Assembly (NCBI RefSeq): GCF_014646115.1
Contig: NZ_BMMV01000014.1
Coordinates: 1-40,456 of the forward strand
DNA from: Streptomyces camponoticapitis
GTDB lineage: Bacteria; Actinomycetota; Actinomycetes; Streptomycetales; Streptomycetaceae
Direction of reading: 5' to 3'
DNA: 40,456 nucleotides
Positions 23,513 to 32,571 of this stretch are shown here, one piece after another. Each line of letters opens with the position of its first letter. Positions within the stretch are counted from its first letter, which is position 1. A program made the translations under genes and the position numbers. The notes under the pieces were generated by a model. The model saw only the letters and a list, made by a program, of their open reading frames with translations. It was not told the DNA's origin and ran no database searches.

Positions 23513-26500
23513 TCACTCCCGCGTGCCGTATCCCCCGCCGCCCGGTGTACGCAGGACCAGTACGTCGTCCACGGCCACGTCCGCGGAGTCGACCCCCTTC
23601 AGCGGGGTGCGCGTCCCGTCCGCGCGCTCCACCTCGTTGGCGCCGAGTTCGCCCGGCTCGCCGCCCGCCATGCCGTAGGGAGGCACCGTGCGGTGCCCGG
23701 TCAGCAGCGTCACCGTCATGGGCTCCAGGAAGCGGATGCGCCGGACGACTCCGTTCCCGCCGTCCCAACGGCCCGCCCCGCCGCTGCCGTTCCGGACGGC
23801 GAATCCGTCGACGCGCACCGGGTAGCGCCATTCGAGCACTTCGGGGTCGGTGAGGCGGGAGTTGGTCATATGGGTCTGGACGGCGTCGGCTCCGTCGAAG
23901 CCCTCTCCCGCGCCCGATCCGCTCGCCACCGTCTCGTAGTACTGGACCCGTTCGTTGCCGAAGGTGAGGTTGTTCATCGTGCCCGAGCCCTCGGCCTGGA
24001 CGCCGAGCGCCGCGTACAGCGCTCCCGTCACGGCCTGCGAGGTCTCCACGTTGCCCGCCACCGTCGCCGCCGGGTAGGTCGGCGACAGCATCGAGCCGTC
24101 GGGCACCCGTACGTCCAGCGGCGCCAGACAACCGCTGTTGAGCGGGATGTCGTCGGCGACCAGCGTCCTGAAGACGTACAGGACGGCGGCCATCACCACG
24201 GAGCGGGGCGCGTTGAAGTTGCCTTCCTGCTGAGGTGAGGTCCCGGTGAAGTCGACGACCGCGCCGCGGGCCTCGCGGTCGACGCGCACGGCGACCTGGA
24301 TGACGGCGCCGTTGTCGGTCTCGTAGCGGTAGGAGCCGTCGCTCAGCCCGGCGACGATTCGGCGTACGGACTCCTCCGCGTTGCGCCGGACATGACCCAT
24401 GTAGGCGTCGACGACGTCGTAGCCGAACTGCTCGGTCATGCGGCGCAGTTCGGCGATGCCCTTCTCATTGGCGGCGATCTGGGCGCGCAGGTCGGCCAGG
24501 TTGGTGTCCGGGTCGCGGGAGGGGTACCGCGCGCCGGCGAGCAGTTCACGTGTCTCGGTCTCGCGCAGCCGGCCGTCGCGTACGAGCAGCCAGTTGTCGA
24601 AGAGCACGCCCTCCTCGTGGATGGTCCGGCTGAAGGCGGGCATCGAGCCGGGCGTGATGCCGCCGATCTCGGCGTGGTGGCCGCGCGAGGCGACCAGGAA
24701 GCGCAGGTGTTCGCCCTGTTCGTCGAAGACGGGCGTCACCACGGTCACGTCCGGGAGATGGGTGCCTCCGTGGTAGGGGTCGTTGACCGCGTACACGTCG
24801 CCGGGGCGCAGTGAGTCCTTGTCCCGCTTGAGCACCTCCTTGATGGATTCGCCCATGGAGCCCAGGTGGACGGGGATGTGCGGCGCGTTGGCGATGAGAT
24901 TGCCCTGGGCGTCGAAGAGCGCGCAGGAGAAGTCGAGCCGTTCCTTGATGTTGACGGAGTGGGCGGTGTTCTCCAGCCGTACGCCCATCTGCTCGGCGAT
25001 CGCCATGAAGAGGTTGTTGAAGACCTCCAGCAGCACCGGGTCCACGTCCGTGCCCGCGGCGACGCGGGGGGGGCGGGGGCTCACGCGGGTGAGGAGCAGA
25101 TGTCCGAGGTCGCCGACGGCCGCCTGCCAGCCGGCGTCCACGACGGTCGTCGCGTCGGCCTCGGCGATCATCGCGGGGCCCTCGACGGTGTCGTCGGGCC
25201 GCAGGTCGGGGCGCTGGTGGAGCGGGCAGTCGCGCTCGGTGCCGTCGACGAACATCCGTACCGTCGCGGGCGGTACGGCCCCGCTCCCGCCGCCGCCTTC
25301 CACCGAGGTGGCCCGCGCCGCGTACTCGCCGTGCGACGCGGCCTTGCCGACGGCCTCGACCGACACGGCCTCGACCACCAGGGGTTTGTCCATGGTGAAG
25401 GCGTACCGCGAGCGGTGTTCGTTCTCGAATGCCGCCGTCATCCCGGCGGCGTCGCCGAGGGGTACCGCCAGGCTCGCGTCCGTTCCGGCGTACCGGAGCA
25501 GCACGCGCGCGTGGGTGGTGATCGCGTCGTCCGGGACGGAGTCGGCGCGCAGTTCTGCGCGGGTGCGCTCGGCGAGGGCGTCGCACAGTTCCCGTACCCG
25601 GCCGAGCGTGTCACCGGCGGCGTCCTCGCCGCCGAGTTGCGCTTCCACCGACTGCTCGCGCATGGCGGTGGCGTCGGCGAGCCCGATGCCGTAGGCGGAG
25701 AGGACACCGGCGAGCGGCGGCACGATCACCGTGTCGACGCCGAGCGCGTCCGCGACGGCGCAGGCGTGCTGGCCGCCGGCGCCGCCGAAGCTGGTCAGTG
25801 CGTAGCGGGTGATGTCGTGCCCGCGCTGCACGGAGATCTTCTTGACGGCGTTCGCCATGTTCAGCACGGCGATCTCCAGGAAACCGGCGGCGACTTCGGC
25901 CGGTTCGCGCCGTACACCGGTGGCCCGCTCGACCTCCGCGGCGAGGGCGGCGAAGCGCTCGCGCACGACGCCGGCGTCCAGCGGCTGGTCGCCGTCCGGG
26001 CCGAACACCGAGGGGAAGTGCGCCGGTTGGACCCGGCCGAGCATCACGTTGGCATCGGTGACGGTGAGCGGCCCGCCCCGGCGGTAGCAGGCGGGGCCCG
26101 GCACGGCGCCCGCCGAGTCGGGTCCGACGCGGTAGCGCTGGCCGTCGAAGTGCAGCACGGAGCCGCCGCCGGCCGCGACGGTGTGGATGTTCATCATGGG
26201 CGCGCGCATCCGCACCCCGGCGACCTGGGTGCCCAGTTCTCGCTCGAACTCCCCCGCGTAGTGGGAGACATCGGTCGACGTGCCGCCCATGTCGAAGCCG
26301 ACGACGCGGTCGAAACCGGCCTGCCCGGAGGTACGGGCCATGCCGACGACACCGCCCGCCGGTCCTGACAGCACGGCGTCCTTCCCACGGAAGTGGGCGG
26401 CCTCGCGGAGCCCTCCGTTGGACTGCATGAACATCAGCCGGATGTCGCGCAGTTGGGAGGCGATCTCGTCGACGTAGCGCCGCAGGATCGGGGACAGGTA

Positions 26501-27139
26501 GGCGTCCACCACGGTGGTGTCGCCGCGCGGCACGAGTTTGATCAGCGGGCTGACCTCGTGGGAGCAGCTGACCTGGGTGAAGCCGGCGGCGCGGGCCGCC
26601 TCGGCGACGGCGCTCTCGTGGGCGGGGTGGCGGTAGCCGTGCATGAGGACGACCGCGGCGCTGCGGAAGCCGTCGTCGTACGCCTCCCGCAGCCGTGCGG
26701 CGACGGCTTCCGTGTCCAGTGGCCGCACGGTGGCGCCGTGCGCGTCGACGCGTTCGGGGACCTCGATGACGCGTTCGTGTACGGCCTCGGGCAGCACGAT
26801 GTGGCGGTCGAAGAGGCGGGGGCGGTTCTGGTAGGCGATCCGCAGCGCGTCGCCGAAGCCCTCGGTAATGAGGAGGACGGTCGGCTCGCCACGGCGCTCG
26901 AGAAGCGCGTTCGTCGCGACGGTGGTGCCCATCTTCACCTGGGCGATCCGGTCGGCGGGGACCGGATCGTCCGGTGCTACGCCGAGGAGCAGCCGGATCC
27001 CGGCCACCGCCGCGTCGTCGTACTGCTCCGGATTGTGCGAGAGCAGCTTCCTGGTGACGAGGCGTCCGTCGGGCCTCCGCCCCACCACGTCGGTAAAGGT
27101 GCCGCCACGGTCGATCCAGAATTCCCAGGGCCCATTCAT
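23513..27139 (-). CDS. 5-oxoprolinase/hydantoinase, fused A and B subunits
   Basis: This 1208-aa cytosolic enzyme combines a hydantoinase-A half (start FWIDRGGTFTDVVGR, then GFDMGGTSTDVS as ATP-binding loops and the SGPAGGVVGM block) with a hydantoinase-B half from about residue 710 (NLFMAIAEQMGVRLENTAHS, NDPYHGGTHLPDV, GHHAEIGGITPGSMP, ending VLRTPGGGGYG). Single-chain fusions of this length are typical of ATP-dependent 5-oxoprolinases, which open 5-oxoproline to glutamate. N-methylhydantoinase or acetone carboxylase-like activities are less likely given the length. The ATG at 27139 overlaps the SGNH hydrolase stop by 4 nt. It is the last gene of the four-gene chain and is followed by a strong hairpin. 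Why it is coupled to glycosyltransferases is not explained. Confidence 0.9.
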   Translation of the reverse strand: MNGPWEFWIDRGGTFTDVVGRRPDGRLVTRKLLSHNPEQYDDAAVAGIRLLLGVAPDDPVPADRIAQVKMGTTVATNALLERRGEPTVLLITEGFGDALRIAYQNRPRLFDRHIVLPEAVHERVIEVPERVDAHGATVRPLDTEAVAARLREAYDDGFRSAAVVLMHGYRHPAHESAVAEAARAAGFTQVSCSHEVSPLIKLVPRGDTTVVDAYLSPILRRYVDEIASQLRDIRLMFMQSNGGLREAAHFRGKDAVLSGPAGGVVGMARTSGQAGFDRVVGFDMGGTSTDVSHYAGEFERELGTQVAGVRMRAPMMNIHTVAAGGGSVLHFDGQRYRVGPDSAGAVPGPACYRRGGPLTVTDANVMLGRVQPAHFPSVFGPDGDQPLDAGVVRERFAALAAEVERATGVRREPAEVAAGFLEIAVLNMANAVKKISVQRGHDITRYALTSFGGAGGQHACAVADALGVDTVIVPPLAGVLSAYGIGLADATAMREQSVEAQLGGEDAAGDTLGRVRELCDALAERTRAELRADSVPDDAITTHARVLLRYAGTDASLAVPLGDAAGMTAAFENEHRSRYAFTMDKPLVVEAVSVEAVGKAASHGEYAARATSVEGGGGSGAVPPATVRMFVDGTERDCPLHQRPDLRPDDTVEGPAMIAEADATTVVDAGWQAAVGDLGHLLLTRVSPRPPRVAAGTDVDPVLLEVFNNLFMAIAEQMGVRLENTAHSVNIKERLDFSCALFDAQGNLIANAPHIPVHLGSMGESIKEVLKRDKDSLRPGDVYAVNDPYHGGTHLPDVTVVTPVFDEQGEHLRFLVASRGHHAEIGGITPGSMPAFSRTIHEEGVLFDNWLLVRDGRLRETETRELLAGARYPSRDPDTNLADLRAQIAANEKGIAELRRMTEQFGYDVVDAYMGHVRRNAEESVRRIVAGLSDGSYRYETDNGAVIQVAVRVDREARGAVVDFTGTSPQQEGNFNAPRSVVMAAVLYVFRTLVADDIPLNSGCLAPLDVRVPDGSMLSPTYPAATVAGNVETSQAVTGALYAALGVQAEGSGTMNNLTFGNERVQYYETVASGSGAGEGFDGADAVQTHMTNSRLTDPEVLEWRYPVRVDGFAVRNGSGGAGRWDGGNGVVRRIRFLEPMTVTLLTGHRTVPPYGMAGGEPGELGANEVERADGTRTPLKGVDSADVAVDDVLVLRTPGGGGYGTRE

Positions 27140-28146
27140 TCCCCCATTCTGGCAAGGGGAGTGACCGGGGGCAGTGCTGTCAGGGCGCGGGAGAGCGCGT
27201 GTTCGGCGCGCGCGTCGAGACGGGTGGCGGTGCCGCGCGCCAGGTGGCGCATCTCGGAGCCCGCGAGCCACAGCAGTTCGGGCAGCAGGTCGGTGCTTCT
27301 TCGCACCATCCAGCCGGCGCCCGCCGTCGCCATCCACAGCAGCGCCTCTGTCCGGGTGGGCTGGGGCCGCTCGGGCTCCTGGGGCGGCGGCGGACCCAGT
27401 GTCAGGCCGCGCGCGGTGAGCATCGCGTGGAACTGGGCGGCGATCATCCGGTGACCGCGTTCGCCGGGGTGCAGCCGGTCGGCGCTCCACAGGGAGCGGT
27501 CGGCGACCCACTCCGGGTCGGCGGCGTGCAGATGGACCGCGCCGTACCGCGCGGAGAGCTCGTGCGAGAGGGCGTTGACCGCGCGCTGTCTGCGCGCGAG
27601 CGGTCTCGCGAGCGGCGCGGGCAGGCCGAGCATGATGCCGGGGTCGGGGAGACAGGCGGTGAGCAGGACGGTGCCGCGCGTGGTGAGGGCCGCGCAGACC
27701 TCGTCGAGGGCGCGGGCGATGGCGGCGATGTCGAAGGCCCGGCGGAGGGTGTCGTTGACGCCTACGACGACGGAGGCGATGTCGGGCGCGAAGGCGAGCG
27801 CGGCGGGGGCCTGCCGCTCGCGTACGTCGCGGGTCAGGGCGCCGCTGGTGGCGAAGTTACGGAAGACGGGGGCGGGTTCGGCCCCGGCCGGGCTCGGCGC
27901 CTTGCGGCCGGGACGGCCACCGGGGCGGCGGCTCGTCCGGCCGACCGGCCGGCCGACGTCTCCGTCGGCCGTCCCGAGCGCCTCGGCGAGCAGGACCGCC
28001 CAGCCGCGCCACCCGCCGTCCACGCGGTCCCCCACGCCCGCGGTGAGCGAGTCACCGAGGGCGGCGAAACGCACCGGCCTCGGTACGGAGGGCTTCGTGG
28101 AGACAGCGACCTCGGGCGGCGCCCCGGGGTTCGCGTACACGGTCAT
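27136..28146 (-). CDS. SGNH/GDSL hydrolase
   Basis: This 336-aa esterase/lipase-fold protein has block I GDSLTAGVGD with the catalytic Ser33, the block III motif VVGVNDTL, and the C-terminal DRLHPGERGH with the catalytic Asp and His. No signal peptide is visible, so it is probably cytosolic and may deacylate a small or lipid-linked substrate. A Gly/Arg/Pro-rich insert (about residues 60-92) and a 90-residue tail after the catalytic His are extra to the core fold. Both of its ends are ATGA overlaps: with the glycosyltransferase upstream (28143-28146) and the oxoprolinase downstream (27136-27139). Confidence 0.9.
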   Translation of the reverse strand: MTVYANPGAPPEVAVSTKPSVPRPVRFAALGDSLTAGVGDRVDGGWRGWAVLLAEALGTADGDVGRPVGRTSRRPGGRPGRKAPSPAGAEPAPVFRNFATSGALTRDVRERQAPAALAFAPDIASVVVGVNDTLRRAFDIAAIARALDEVCAALTTRGTVLLTACLPDPGIMLGLPAPLARPLARRQRAVNALSHELSARYGAVHLHAADPEWVADRSLWSADRLHPGERGHRMIAAQFHAMLTARGLTLGPPPPQEPERPQPTRTEALLWMATAGAGWMVRRSTDLLPELLWLAGSEMRHLARGTATRLDARAEHALSRALTALPPVTPLARMGE

Positions 28147-29597
28147 GACGGACCCCCGTTCGGAGGCCGCACCGGCGCGGCCGAAAGGGACGCGGCTGAC
28201 GTGACCGGTGTGGCGGCGGGGAGGCGGGGCACGAACGGCACGGACGGCACGGACGGCACGGAGGGAACAGCGGGCACCGACGACGCGGCGATGGGCGATT
28301 CCGCTGTCAGGGGCCTGACATCAGGCATGACATCGGACACGGCATCAGGCATCACGGCGGGCACGAACGGCACGGTCGTTCCTACGACGGAGGTTCCCGT
28401 CGCCGCGGGCGGCCCGACGGCGGACCTCTCCGCCGGAAGCACGTCCCGTCCCGTGAGCACCGGCGCCTCGTGCGCCGCCAGGAAGGCGGCCACCGCCCGG
28501 TCCCATCCGAAGAGCTCGGCGCGCGCCCGCGCCGCCGCGCGACGCGCGCCCTCCGGACGGGCGAGGAGTTCCTGTACGGCGTCGGCGAACGCCCGCGGCG
28601 TGTCCGCCGCCGTACAGCCCGCCGCGCCCAGGATCTCCGGGAGTGCCGACGTCGCGCTGGAGACCACGGGCGTGCCACTGGCGAGTGCTTCGAGCGCGGA
28701 CAGGCCGAACGTCTCGGCCGGTCCCGGCGCCAGGCAGATGTCCGCGGAGGCCTGAAGGTCCGCCAGCTCCTCCCGGTCGCCCACGTGCCCGAGGAACTCC
28801 ACGGGCAGCCGCCGCTCGCGCGCCCGGCGGGCCAGGCCGCCCGCCAGCGGGCCGTCCCCGGCGACCACCAGCGACGCCCGCACACCCCGGCCGATGAGCA
28901 CCGCGAGGGCGTCGACGGCGGCGGCCGGGCGCTTCTCCACGGAGAGCCGCGAGCAGAGCAGCAGCAGGACGTCGGCACCGCGCGCGTACTTGGCGCGCAG
29001 GGCCTCGCGGCGCCGGTCCGGCCGGCACCGCACCAGGTCGACACCGAGCGGCGCGCGCACCACGTTGCGCGCGCCTATCCGGACGAACTCACGCTCGGCC
29101 CACTCGGTGGTGCACACGATCCGTGAATACGCCCAGGCGCTGCGCTTGTTGAGCCGGTCGGCGGCCCGTTCGGCCGCCGAGTCCGGTACGCCCCACGTGC
29201 GCAGCACCCCGTCGGCCGTCTCGTGGGACACCATCACCGAGGGGATCCGGCGGCGGCGAGCCCACTCCCCGGTCCACCGCAGGGTGGTGCGGTCGGAGAC
29301 CTCCAGGCGGTCCGGGGCGAGGGATTCGAGCAGAGCGCTCAGGCGCCGGCGGCTGGTGAGCACGCGGTAGCCGCCGGTGCCGGGCAGCACCGCTCCGGAC
29401 AGGGTGATCACGCGCCCCTGTGCCGTTTCCACGTCGCTCGGCCGCTCACCGGGGACGATCAGGACGGGTTCGTGCCCGGCGGCCCGGTAGCCCGTGCCGA
29501 GCTCCTGGAGGGCGGTCCTGAGGCCGCCGGAGGCCGGGGTGACGAAGTTGGCCAGCCGTACGATCCGTATGCCGCCGGAGTCCGCTGTGCCGCTCAT
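28143..29597 (-). CDS. Family GT4 glycosyltransferase with Pro/Val/Ser repeat tail
   Basis: This 484-aa GT-B enzyme has the acceptor-domain start IRIVRLANFVTPASGGLRTAL and the donor-domain motifs LCSRLSVEKRP, LVVAGDGPL and the E-x7-E segment ETFGLSALEALASGTPVVSS, typical of GT4 retaining transferases with nucleotide-sugar donors (often GDP-mannose). The core ends near residue 385. The remaining ~100 residues are low-complexity and contain a short tandem SVP repeat encoded by 9-bp units. The start at 29597 overlaps the stop of the upstream glycosyltransferase as ATGA, and the stop overlaps the SGNH hydrolase start likewise. No membrane helix is visible, so it probably works at the inner membrane face with lipid-linked acceptors. 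The acceptor is unknown. Confidence 0.9.
   Translation of the reverse strand: MSGTADSGGIRIVRLANFVTPASGGLRTALQELGTGYRAAGHEPVLIVPGERPSDVETAQGRVITLSGAVLPGTGGYRVLTSRRRLSALLESLAPDRLEVSDRTTLRWTGEWARRRRIPSVMVSHETADGVLRTWGVPDSAAERAADRLNKRSAWAYSRIVCTTEWAEREFVRIGARNVVRAPLGVDLVRCRPDRRREALRAKYARGADVLLLLCSRLSVEKRPAAAVDALAVLIGRGVRASLVVAGDGPLAGGLARRARERRLPVEFLGHVGDREELADLQASADICLAPGPAETFGLSALEALASGTPVVSSATSALPEILGAAGCTAADTPRAFADAVQELLARPEGARRAAARARAELFGWDRAVAAFLAAHEAPVLTGRDVLPAERSAVGPPAATGTSVVGTTVPFVPAVMPDAVSDVMPDVRPLTAESPIAASSVPAVPSVPSVPSVPFVPRLPAATPVTSAASLSAAPVRPPNGGPS
28228..28281. repeat. Tandem 9-bp repeat in the glycosyltransferase tail
   Basis: Six consecutive 9-mers follow the pattern GGCACGGAC, the first at 28228-28236 and the last at 28273-28281. 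Units 2 and 3 are identical and the others carry one to several changes. On the coding (minus) strand they encode a short Ser-Val-Pro repeat. Such units can vary in number between strains. A related pair lies at 28360-28377. Confidence 0.75.
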
Positions 29598-30823
29598 GCG
29601 ACCACCGCCGTGCGCTCGCCGAGCACCTCCGCGTAGTGGTCGAGCAGTTGGTCGCCCACCGCTGCCCACGTACGGCCCTCGACCGTGGCGCGCGCCGTGC
29701 GTCCGTAGGAGGCGCGCAGTTCCGGGGCGTTCTGGAGGTCCCTGATGGCGCCGGTGACGGCGCGCGCGTCGTGCGGCGGCACCAGCAGCCCCGTGCGGCC
29801 GTGGTCGACCAGGTCGAGCGGTCCGCCCGCCGCCGGCGCGACCACCGGTGTGCCACTGGCCATGGCCTCCTGGACGGTCTGGCAGAACGTCTCGTACGGC
29901 CCGGTGTGCGCGAAGACGTCGAACGAGGCGAAGATCCGCGCCAGTTCGTCTCCGGTCCGGCGGCCGAGGAACACCGCGCCGGGGAGTGTCGCGCGCAGGG
30001 ACGGCTCGCTCGGCCCGTCCCCGACGATCACGACACGGACGCCGGGCAGTCCACAGGCGCCGGACAGAAGTTCGACGTGCTTCTCGGGCGCGAGCCTGCC
30101 GACGTAACCGACGATCATCTCGCCGTTGGGCGCGAGCCGGCGACGCAGTTCGTCGTCCCGCAGGTCGGGCCGGAACCTGACGGTGTCCACGCCGCGCGGC
30201 CAGAGCCGGACGCGCGGTACGCGGTGCTCCTCCAGGTCCCTCATGGCGGCGCTGGACGGGGCGAGGGTGCGGTCGGCCGCGCTGTGCACGGCGCGCAGCC
30301 GCCGCCAGGCGGCCGCCTCGCCCGCGCCCATGTAGGTACGCGCGTAGCCGGCGAGGTCGGTCTGGTAGACGGCGACGGCGGGGATGCCCAGCCGTGCGGC
30401 GGCGGCCATGCCGCGTACGCCGAGGACGAACGGCCCGGCGAGGTGCACGACGTCCGCCCGGTGCGCCGCGAGGGTCGCGGCGACCCGGCGGCTGGGGAGG
30501 GCGACGCGTACCTGGGGATAGCCGGGCAGCGGCAGCGAGGGAATGCGCACCACGGGGCACGGTGCGTCGGAATCGATCGTGCGGGGAGAGGTGGAACGGG
30601 GAGAGGCCGTGAGGGGAGAGGTGGTGCGCGGGGACGGGGAGAAGGAGGCGGCGGGGGACGGGGAGGTGGCCTCGGCGGCCGCTGACGCGGCTGCCGATGA
30701 GGCCGGTGCGATGACGAGCGGGTCATGGCCGCGTGCGACGAGGTGCCGGGCGGTCTGGAGGGCGCAGTGCGCCACGCCGTTCACATCGGGCGGGAAGGAT
30801 TCGGTGACGATGACGACACGCAT
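29594..30823 (-). CDS. Family GT4 glycosyltransferase, MgtA-like mannosyltransferase
   Basis: This 409-aa GT-B enzyme is first in the four-gene chain. The N-terminus MRVVIVTESFPPDVNGVAHC and the donor domain (GYVGRLAPEKHVELL, VIVGDGPSEPSLR, ETFCQTVQEAMASGTPVVAP) resemble the GDP-mannose-dependent MgtA/PimB-type enzymes of actinobacterial glycolipid synthesis. An unusual Ser/Pro/Thr/Ala-rich insert of about 45 residues (42-86) breaks the N-terminal Rossmann domain right after its first helix. The ATG start at 30823 has only a weak GAGAA signal upstream. The stop overlaps the next gene as ATGA. Exact donor and acceptor are not known. A glycolipid or polyprenyl-linked acceptor is a reasonable guess. 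Confidence 0.9.
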   Translation of the reverse strand: MRVVIVTESFPPDVNGVAHCALQTARHLVARGHDPLVIAPASSAAASAAAEATSPSPAASFSPSPRTTSPLTASPRSTSPRTIDSDAPCPVVRIPSLPLPGYPQVRVALPSRRVAATLAAHRADVVHLAGPFVLGVRGMAAAARLGIPAVAVYQTDLAGYARTYMGAGEAAAWRRLRAVHSAADRTLAPSSAAMRDLEEHRVPRVRLWPRGVDTVRFRPDLRDDELRRRLAPNGEMIVGYVGRLAPEKHVELLSGACGLPGVRVVIVGDGPSEPSLRATLPGAVFLGRRTGDELARIFASFDVFAHTGPYETFCQTVQEAMASGTPVVAPAAGGPLDLVDHGRTGLLVPPHDARAVTGAIRDLQNAPELRASYGRTARATVEGRTWAAVGDQLLDHYAEVLGERTAVVA

Positions 30824-31094
30824 ACCCGTGTTCTCGCCGTACCGAGGGTGGTCCCGCCAACGTGGATCTTTCCGCGTGGAAAACGTCCCGTGAGCATTGG
30901 TGTTTCAAGGGCCCGAGCGGAACTTCGGGGGCCTCACGGCCGTTCGCGCCCCTGATCGCAATCGGCGTGCGCCGGGCGGTTCACTTGCTGGAATCCGTAC
31001 GGCCATGCCTGCCCGGTAGAACCCGCCGACCGCCCGGGAGACGCGCGTCCGAGGGTCTTGCCCCGCCCGGCGCGCCCCCGGGCGGAGCGGCCGT
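30824..31094. promoter_or_regulatory. 271-nt region between the HEAT gene and the glycosyltransferase operon
   Basis: No gene is seen. A hairpin (CCGCCCGG 31063-31070, CCGGGCGG 31078-31085, 7-nt loop) just after the HEAT-repeat stop is a likely terminator. An inverted repeat TTTCC-gcgt-GGAAA (30869-30882) lies about 50 nt upstream of the glycosyltransferase ATG, where an operator could sit. The promoter of the glycosyltransferase operon must be here, but I cannot point to convincing -10 and -35 boxes. Confidence 0.4.
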
Positions 31095-32513
31095 TCATAC
31101 GGCGGGCGCGTCAGGGCCGATCCGTCTCCGTACGGCGGTCTGCACCTCGGCCTCCTCGGCCGGATCCGCAGCGAGTCGGCGCAGCCTGTCGGCCACCCGT
31201 ACGTCGCCGGTCTCGGCGTGCCGCGCGGCGACCTCTCTGGTGGTCTCCTCGCAGTCCCAGAGGCATTCGACGGCGAATCCCGCGGGGAACGAGGGGTCGG
31301 TGGCCGCGAGCGCCCTGGCCGCACGGCCGCGGAGATGCGAGGAGGCCGTCTCTCGGTAGACATGGCGCAGGACGGGCGCCGCACAGCCGATGCCGAGCCG
31401 TCCGGTGCCGTCCACGAGGGTCCACAGGCGGGGCGCGTCGGGCCCTTCGGACCGTACGGCCTCCCGGAGGGCGCCGAGCACGAGCTGGGTGTCCTGCGGA
31501 CCGCCCCGGGTGGCGAGGACGCCCGCCGCGGAGGCGCCGAGGGCGTCGGGCCGGTGCACCCAGCCGCGCGCCCGGTCGACGGCGGCGTCGCCGCACATCC
31601 GCTCGAAGGCGGCGACGGCGGCTCCTGACAGGCTCTCCGACGGATCGGCCGCCGCGGCCTCGATCAGGTCGAGGACGGCGGGATCGCGGGCCTCGGCGAG
31701 GTAGTGCAGCGCCGCGGAGCGCGCGCCGTCGGGGCCGCTGCGGCCCGCTTCGACGATCTCGGCGCGGTCGTCGGGTCCGGCGACGGCGGTCAGACACCGG
31801 GCAGCGGGGACGTGCAGGGTCGTGCCTCGTTCGAGGCCGTCCTGCGCCCATTCGAAGACGGCTTGGACGCTCCAGCCGGGGCGCGGTCCGCTCGGCCGCA
31901 ACTGCTGCTGCCATCGGTCGAAGGAGCCCTGTTCCTGAGCGGCCCTGACGCGGACGGCGACCGCCTCGCGCGGGTCGTCGGCCCAGAGCCGCCAGGGCCT
32001 GGGCTCGAACGCGCCCCGCAGGGCGGTGGCCAGCTCGGCGTCACCCTCGGGTGTGGTGGGGAATCTGGCGAGGATCCGCGGAGCGAGTGATCGCAGTCCC
32101 GCGTCGTCGTCGCGCAGGGCCAGCTCGTCCAGCGCCCAGGTCCAGTTGGAGCCCGACGCGGCGTACCGGCGCAGGAGCGCCAGGGCGTCGTCCCGTCCGT
32201 AGGAGGCGAGGTGCCCCAGTACGGCGAGGGAGAGCCCGGTACGCGACTCCTCGGTGTCGAAGTGGTCCTCGGCACGGAAGAGGTGGTGTTCGAGCGCTTC
32301 GAGATCTCCGTGGAGGTCGAGATAGAGACGTGCGTAGTAGAGGGAGCGGTTCTCGACCTGCCAGTCGTGGCGCGGGTCGTTCATGACGCAGTGGTTGAGG
32401 GCGTTGAGCGCCTCGGCACGGGGTGCGGCCAGCGCGTGCAGAGTGCCGTCGCCGCGCCCCCTTTGCAGCAGGCCGAGCAGTGTGCCGCTCGGCGCTATGA
32501 CTGGATCGAACAT
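31095..32513 (-). CDS. HEAT-repeat protein, 472 aa
   Basis: The protein is almost entirely helical, with repeated ~30-residue helix pairs (for example ARSAALHYLAEARDPAVLDL, SLSGAAVAAFERMCGD, LRGRAARALAATDPSF), which is the HEAT/PBS-lyase-repeat pattern of scaffold proteins. No enzyme motif, signal peptide or membrane segment is seen, so a cytosolic protein-binding role is likely. The ATG at 32513 has GAGG about 8 nt upstream. It lies 58 nt downstream of a 43-aa gene and behind an ankyrin gene on the same strand, so two repeat-scaffold proteins are probably made from one transcript. The specific partner is unknown. Confidence 0.85.
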   Translation of the reverse strand: MFDPVIAPSGTLLGLLQRGRGDGTLHALAAPRAEALNALNHCVMNDPRHDWQVENRSLYYARLYLDLHGDLEALEHHLFRAEDHFDTEESRTGLSLAVLGHLASYGRDDALALLRRYAASGSNWTWALDELALRDDDAGLRSLAPRILARFPTTPEGDAELATALRGAFEPRPWRLWADDPREAVAVRVRAAQEQGSFDRWQQQLRPSGPRPGWSVQAVFEWAQDGLERGTTLHVPAARCLTAVAGPDDRAEIVEAGRSGPDGARSAALHYLAEARDPAVLDLIEAAAADPSESLSGAAVAAFERMCGDAAVDRARGWVHRPDALGASAAGVLATRGGPQDTQLVLGALREAVRSEGPDAPRLWTLVDGTGRLGIGCAAPVLRHVYRETASSHLRGRAARALAATDPSFPAGFAVECLWDCEETTREVAARHAETGDVRVADRLRRLAADPAEEAEVQTAVRRRIGPDAPAV

Positions 32514-32571
32514 GGGGAGAGCCTCACATCAAGCTGTCGACGCAACCGGGGGGTGGGGATGCCTAGGCTGC

